Of a DNA stretch of 64,000 bases, positions 59,166 to 64,000 are shown one piece after another. Source of the DNA: Diabrotica undecimpunctata (taxonomy: Eukaryota; Arthropoda; Insecta; Coleoptera; Chrysomelidae). The stretch is from assembly GCF_040954645.1 (NCBI RefSeq), contig NC_092813.1, forward strand, positions 18,793,235 through 18,857,234, given 5' to 3'. Made by a program: the position numbers and the translations under genes. A model generated the notes under the pieces. The model searched no databases and was not told where the DNA came from. It saw only the letters and a program-made list of their open reading frames with translations. Numbering within the stretch: the stretch's first letter is position 1; the number at the start of each line of letters is the position of its first letter.

Positions 59166-59890
59166 TGTAACGATGCTCTGATCGTGTAACAGTTCGAACC
59201 GTGGGAGTGTCAATATTTGCGCATCCACTTCTACAACATGACGGCGAAGTGGGAATCAGAACGGCTATTTAAGGCGTGTGAATAGCGGAATTAGACAGTC
59301 TTGTAGCTAGCGCTCTAGGCTCCCTGACTCGCCGGTGTAGTGAACCTGCGAGCCATTCCGGACAGAGAGATTTCCGTATTGAGGATCATACTCTGTCCCT
59401 AACCAAGCGGAACCCATCGGTATTGCGTATTGAGCATTACCGTGGATCTGCACAGAACCAACCGGGACAGAGAGATTTCCGTATTGAGGATCGTACTCTG
59501 TCCTTAGCCAAGCGGAACCCGTCGGCATTGTGTATTGAACATTGCCATGGGTCTGCACAGCTAAATATTTTGTTTGCGAGCATATTCGGAGCTTTCGCTG
59601 AATTGAAGCGAAAGCGAGTAGAAATCTGCGCGCGATCGATTTCCCCCATTTCGTTTCTTATTAGTACTAATTAATTTCTTTTCTTTTATAGACGTTCGCC
59701 GAGGACTTCGTTCATCGCGGGATCCAGACGGGGACGTAGAATTCGTTTTAGTTTTATTCATTGTATAAGTATACAACGTAGGATTCCTTTTTATTTTTAT
59801 TTATTGTAGATATACTAAATTAATAGATTTATTTTTATTTCAAACCTGTGTTTTACTGAGTCTGTCGCCCCGAAAGAGCTACCCATCACA
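59166..59890 (+). repeat. 3' LTR of element B
   Basis: About 725 bp, matching 53,825-54,556 with small indels. Followed by ACTG (59,891-59,894), which overlaps the first two bases of the element A LTR. Confidence 0.9.
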
Positions 59891-59892
59891 AC

Positions 59893-60098
59893 TGTAGCGA
59901 GATTAAATAAAACGAGCGATTCGAATTTATATACATATATTTATTTATGTTTACAGTTCGGTACTCTCTTATCAACTAAACTCACTCCTAAAAACGTTAC
60001 ATATATATAACAAAGTTGGTATCTTCTAGAATATTCTGGCGTTGTCCCACCTCTAACTCGCCTACGTGACCGGTTATTCTTTCTCGCACTCGATACAT
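59893..60098 (-). repeat. 5' LTR of element A, truncated
   Basis: Matches the first 206 bases (plus reading) of 47,927-48,186, then stops at CGATACAT. The missing 54 bases contain the LTR's TGTTACG start, so no target duplication can be read for element A. Confidence 0.88.
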
Positions 60099-60690
60099 TG
60101 CGGATGTTCTCGAAGAGCAAGTGAATCCAGTGAACATGAAATTGAATAAAGCTTTTTATGCTATATCTAGAATTAAAAACACACTACCCATCTCGGCATT
60201 AATGAACGTTTATTATAGCCTTGCTTACAGCCACATGTGCTACAATGTAATTTTGTGGGGGAACTCAGTAGATAGTAACAAGGTGTTTTTTAATTTTTAA
60301 AATTTAATATATAAATTTAAAAATAAAATTTTTAATTTGGATTATCAACAGTCTTGTAAACCAGTTTTTATTAAACATCAAATTTTAACTTTCTACTGCC
60401 TATATATCTATAAATGTTTACTTTATGTCAAAGAGGAAATCAATACATTTCCAGTAAATTCAGACAATCACTACTACAATACAAGAAGTGCTGAATCTTT
60501 ACGAGTTCCTAAACACAGAACATCCAAATTTCAAAATTGCTTCAGATATATGGGACTGACCTTATACAATCATTTGCCAAAAACTGTGAAAGAAATACCA
60601 CTTATCTCTAAATTAAAAAAAAATGTTAAAGATTTACTCTTAAGAAAAGCATATTATTCTATAAATGAATTAGCCCAGTCTGGTTAAAAA
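60099..60690 (+). pseudogene. CR1-like LINE ORF2 C-terminus
   Basis: From the LTR break onward the plus strand encodes MKLNKAFYAISRIKNTLP followed by LAYSHMCYNVILWGNS (about 60,135-60,290). After a low-complexity interruption, a 116-codon frame (60,337-60,687) has CLYIYKCLLYVKEEI, HYYNTRSAES and GLTLYNHLP. These are the post-RT C-terminal blocks typical of insect CR1/jockey-like LINEs. The 5' part is absent and the frame is broken near 60,295. Confidence 0.7.
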
Positions 60691-61617
60691 AAAAGGTGGA
60701 AAAATGTTTCGCAGATATCTGAAGCTTTTAAGACATAGGTGGGGGATACTAGATGATGAATAGATGAAAAGATACTCCTAGTTTTACCTTGCGTTTTCTT
60801 TAAGCAATAATTTATGGTCACAATTTGATTTTTTGTCTATAAATTTTTTCCCTTATATTTTAAATAAACAATATTTATATCATTTTTTTATGTCAAGAAT
60901 ATCTTTATTTTCCCGTTTTTTAATTAAAATTGATAAATAATTTACAAAGATATTTGCAAAAAAGCCGTTTTTTTGCACTAATCTATAAATTTTATTAATT
61001 TTTTTATTAACAAAATAAAATGGTATTATTACATTTAAACATCAAGGAATTACCATCTTTTAGATTTGTGCGAAATTACCCCCCGATCAGTCAAATATTT
61101 TATGAGTTAATTAATTTGTTTATCCCTGAGGCAAATTATTTAAACTATTGAGCTTGCCCTATGCATGATGCTAGACACATTCAGCAAATTTCATAGGATT
61201 CTTTAAGACTTAGACTATCTCAAAACTTAGATGCATATTGAGTTTTCATCGAAATTATTTACAAAATAAAAGTTTGAAAAAGGGGTATGTTTTTTACTTA
61301 TAAACAATTGTAATAACTTCTATATTTTTCAAGCTACAGACTTGTACGTACAACCATTGGATAGCTGGTAAAAAAGCTCACATTAAAAAATAAAAAACCT
61401 TCTATGACCAATAGGAACGAAGTTAGTGACTATTTTTAAAAAAATCATATCTCCATTGTTTATAAACATTAAGAAGTAAAATTTGCACAAATTTTGAATG
61501 AAAATCTAAACTTTATACTGAAACTTATAGCTATAAAATTTATCTAATTTTTGAAACGACGGTACTTTCGAAAGATCGACATAGGAAAGTGGAGAGTATA
61601 TCTGTTTCAGCTCCGTT
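60690..61617 (+). repeat. Non-coding module, left copy of an inverted pair
   Basis: From about 60,968 this matches the reverse complement of 63,341-64,000, from TTTTTGCACTAAT to the inner edge GTTTCAGCTCC. It is also recognisably similar, phrase by phrase, to the P-like introns at about 27,700-28,700 and 37,500-38,500 (for example AATTTGTTTATCC, ACCTTCTATG, CATTGTTTA..AACATTAAGA). No coding potential seen. Confidence 0.75.
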
Positions 61618-62260
61618 TTTTTTTCGGCATCGGAACTTCAAATTGCAACACGTAGGAAAAATTTACATTATCTCGTCTTCCTTTGCAGCTGCAAGCCTCT
61701 TTTATTTATTCTGGGGTAGCCCGTCGAAATATGAATAATTACATAGTTTTCACTGGCCGAAAAATATGGGAAAACTCGGAAAAATTGAGTCCATTTGAAA
61801 TTCACCCTAAATACTTACTTTTTTTTTAATTTGCTCGAATAGTCTGTCGCAGTATTAATAATGATGACATAATTTTCACCCTCCATAAATCTCGGAAAAT
61901 CCCGGAAAATCAACATATGTTTTTTCATTTTACATCAATGATGTAATAATACTTATATATTTTATAAATTAAATTTCAGGTAATTTTTTACACATTATAT
62001 TATTATATTCCTTATATTAATTATAATTGTTTGTATTTTTATAATTGACAATATTGATTTTTATTCCATTTTTCTTACAAATATGATATACAATATTTTA
62101 TTACAAATTTTGCAATGTTTATTGAACTTTACTTTTTTTATTTTCTTTACATACATTGGTTTAAAAGTTAAAATTTGGTTCATTTATTCGACTTCACTGT
62201 CAGGTCTGAACCTTTTTGTTGCAGGTTGTTTGTTTTCACTTATTAAGTCAGTCTTTCCAT
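61618..62260. other. Spacer between module and LINE, nothing recognised
   Basis: AT-rich, with a short diverged repeat containing GGAAAA(C/T)(C/T)CGGAAAA near 61,770 and 61,890. No gene recognised. Confidence 0.5.
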
Positions 62261-62261
62261 A

Positions 62262-63340
62262 CATTAACATATTAATGGGCGATCTTAATGCCAAGGTGGG
62301 TCAAGGTAAGGTAGGAAAACAAGTAGGAAAATATGGGCTTGAAAATAGAAATGACAGAGGAGATCGATTGATTCAATTTTGCCAAAGTGAAGATTTCGTA
62401 ATAACAAATACCTTTTTCAAATTACCTCCTCGACGGTTATATACATGGACATCTCCACAACATACCAAAGAAAAAATAGTGAGAAATCAAATAGACTACA
62501 TTATGATAGCAAGGAGGTATCATAATGCTGTTAAATGTACTAAGACGTACCCAGGAGCTGATATAGGCTCAGATCATAATCCGGTAGTTACTGTAATAGA
62601 GGCGAGACCAAAAGAGATTAGAAGATCACACAGAAAGGCACTAGATTTAAATAAACTTAGAAACAAAAATATACGACAAGAAACAAGAGAAGAAATAAAT
62701 GAAAACCTCCGTTCAGTGCAGCAACAAATTAACGATACAAACAACGTTAACCAAAAAATTTGAGTACATAAATACAGCTATACAAACAACAGGAAAAAAC
62801 ATCTTACAAAAACAACAACAAAGAATAAGGGGTGGATGACACAAGATATACTAGACTTGATGGAACAAAGAAGAAAGATGAAGAATTACCCAGACAAATA
62901 CAAAGAAATAAATAAACACATAAAAAAGAGAATAAAAGAAGCTAAACAGGAGTGGATTAAAGAACAATGTGAAGAAATGGAAACCTATGAGAAAAAGTAC
63001 GATGCGTTCAATATGCACAAAAAAGTAAAAGAGATAACAGGAAGCATAAAGAAATGCCAAATAGGTAAATTTAAAGACAAAGATGGAAATCTTATTGTAG
63101 ATCTAGAGAATAAAATAAAAAAATGAACAGAATACCTGAATGTATTATTTGAAGACGATAGAAACAACTTAACTCAGATAATCAATGCAACTGGGCCAGA
63201 CATATTGAAAGAAGAAGTAGAATACGCAATAAGAAACGCTAAAAATGGAAAAGCAAATGGACCTGATGAAATTCCTACAGAACTGTTGAAGCTTTTGAAT
63301 GATAAATCCGTAACCATAATATTAAATTTTGCAGCGAGGA
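62262..63340 (+). pseudogene. RTE-type LINE: endonuclease C-half to RT start
   Basis: The first open part (to 62,763) has the endonuclease blocks MGDLNAKVG, DRLIQFC, RRLYTWTSP, RNQIDYIMI and the catalytic GSDHNPVV. After a frameshift, a Lys-rich linker follows (62,836-63,126). Past a stop comes the RT entry with AKNGKANGPDEIPTELLKL (to about 63,335), where the sequence joins the inverted module. The N-terminal half of the endonuclease and the RT catalytic core are missing. The motif series is that of RTE/BovB-like ('craniofacial development protein 2-like') ORFs. Confidence 0.8.
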
Positions 63341-64000
63341 GCTAAAACAGTTTCCCCTCCACTTTCCTATGTCGATCTTTCGAAAGTAACTTCGTTTCGA
63401 AAAGTTTTAAGTTTCGAAAAATTGGATGAATTTTATAGCTATAAAATTCAATATAAAGTTTAGATTTTCATTCAAAATTTGTGCAAATTTTACTTCTTAA
63501 TGTTTATAAACAATGGAGATATAATTAACAAAAAATTGTCGCTAACTTCGTTCCTATTGTTCATAGAAGGTTTATTTTTTTTGTTAAATGTGAGTTTTTT
63601 TACCAGCTATCTAATGGTTGTACGTACAAGTCTGTACCTTGAAAAATATAGAAGTTATTACAATTGTTTATAAGTAAAAAGATACCCCTTTTTCAAACGT
63701 TTATTTTGTAAATAATTTCGATGAAAACTCAATATTCATTTAACTTCTGAGATAGTATAAGTCTTAAAGAATCCTATGAAATTTGTTAAATGTGTCTAGC
63801 ATCATTCATAGGGCAAGTTCAATGGTTGAAATAATTAGTCCCAGGGATAAACAAATTGAATAACTTTTAAACTATTTGACCGATCGGGGGGAAATTTCGC
63901 ACAAATTTAAAGGACGGTAATTTCTCAATGTTGAAATGTATTAATAACATTTTATTATGTTAATAAAAAAATTAATTAAATTTATAAATTAGTGCAAAAA
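63341..64000 (-). repeat. Non-coding module, right copy of an inverted pair
   Basis: Reverse complement of about 60,968-61,617 with scattered differences. It continues past the window edge. The open frame at 63,479-63,673 lies within the module and is not supported as a gene. Confidence 0.75.

Larger units (their letters stand above)
53825..59890 (+). mobile_element. Ty3/gypsy LTR retrotransposon B, full length, inserted in element A
   Basis: LTRs at 53,825-54,556 and 59,166-59,890 (both TGTAACGATG...CACA) are flanked by ACTG duplications (53,821-53,824 and 59,891-59,894). Order: LTR, primer-binding site, gag, pol in -1 frame, extra ORF, LTR. It is structurally complete; two nonsense codons disable pol. 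Opposite in orientation to its host element A. Confidence 0.92.
47927..60098 (-). mobile_element. Ty3/gypsy LTR retrotransposon A with macro domain (interrupted by element B)
   Basis: Minus-orientation element: truncated 5' LTR (59,893-60,098), primer-binding region, gag (53,697-52,361), protease, RT, RNase H, integrase and macro domain (to 48,284), polypurine tract AAGAGGGGAGCTG (48,187-48,199), and 3' LTR (47,927-48,186). Element B (53,825-59,890) splits it at the 5' LTR edge. Domain order PR-RT-RH-IN is that of Ty3/gypsy. Frameshifts in gag and two in-frame stops in pol disable it, but most coding sequence is still readable, so it is young. Confidence 0.9.

Noticed and set aside
1..64000. 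CRISPR arrays, bacterial operons or ribosome-binding sites
   Set aside because: No regularly spaced repeats, and all recognisable content is eukaryotic transposable elements.

Overview
This window is repeat-rich, AT-rich eukaryotic DNA. It is almost certainly from an insect genome with a heavy transposon load; a beetle is plausible from the element families (RTE, CR1 and I-type LINEs, Ty3/gypsy, pogo-, Sailor- and P-like DNA transposons), but the species cannot be fixed from the sequence. I see no ordinary host gene. Nearly everything recognisable is a transposable element, most of it broken, and the elements are stacked inside one another.

Region 1 (1-45,700) is a set of nested insertions. 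The outermost layer is a minus-strand pogo-like transposase gene whose halves lie at about 45,700-45,184 and 632-1. Between them, flanked by an 8-bp duplication (TCACTCCA, 625-632 and 45,184-45,191), sits one huge element (633-45,183) that is a palindrome. Its left arm is 633-12,837 and its right arm 12,838-45,183, joined without spacer at GGTCACGTGACC (12,832-12,843). Removing the element and one duplication copy restores the pogo-like reading frame across the junction. Each arm is about 9.5 kb once later insertions are subtracted. The left arm alone carries a Sailor-like Tc1/mariner element (1343-3985, TA duplication). The right arm alone carries a 3.27-kb Ty3/gypsy element with an internally inverted pol (14,712-17,978, TTTTA duplication). 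It also carries a 19.5-kb pair of P-like THAP elements (25,503-35,300 and 35,460-45,031) sharing one outer 8-bp duplication, CAATAAAG. Each insertion site is empty in the opposite arm. Each P-like copy has a THAP-coding gene split by an intron of nearly 8 kb that holds an RNase H-bearing LINE and a Penelope-like fragment. The arms themselves hold two decayed LINEs and a tRNA-like sequence, each in mirror-image copies.

Region 2 (45,700-47,926) has no recognisable gene, only AT-rich DNA and a (TA)n microsatellite.

Region 3 (47,927-60,098) is a minus-strand Ty3/gypsy element (A) with SAP-like gag, protease, reverse transcriptase, RNase H and integrase. Fused in frame to the pol C-terminus is a macro (ADP-ribose hydrolase-like) domain. 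A second, plus-strand Ty3/gypsy element (B, 53,825-59,890) inserted exactly at the 5' LTR edge of A with the 4-bp duplication ACTG. Element B has 0.73-kb LTRs, a primer-binding site, a SAP-containing gag, a textbook -1 frameshift signal, a pol broken by two stops, and an extra 119-residue ORF of unknown function.

Region 4 (60,099-64,000) has a CR1-like LINE 3' end, then an inverted pair of a non-coding module that also occurs in the P-like introns. Between the two inverted copies lies a truncated RTE-type LINE. The outer part of this structure runs off the window.
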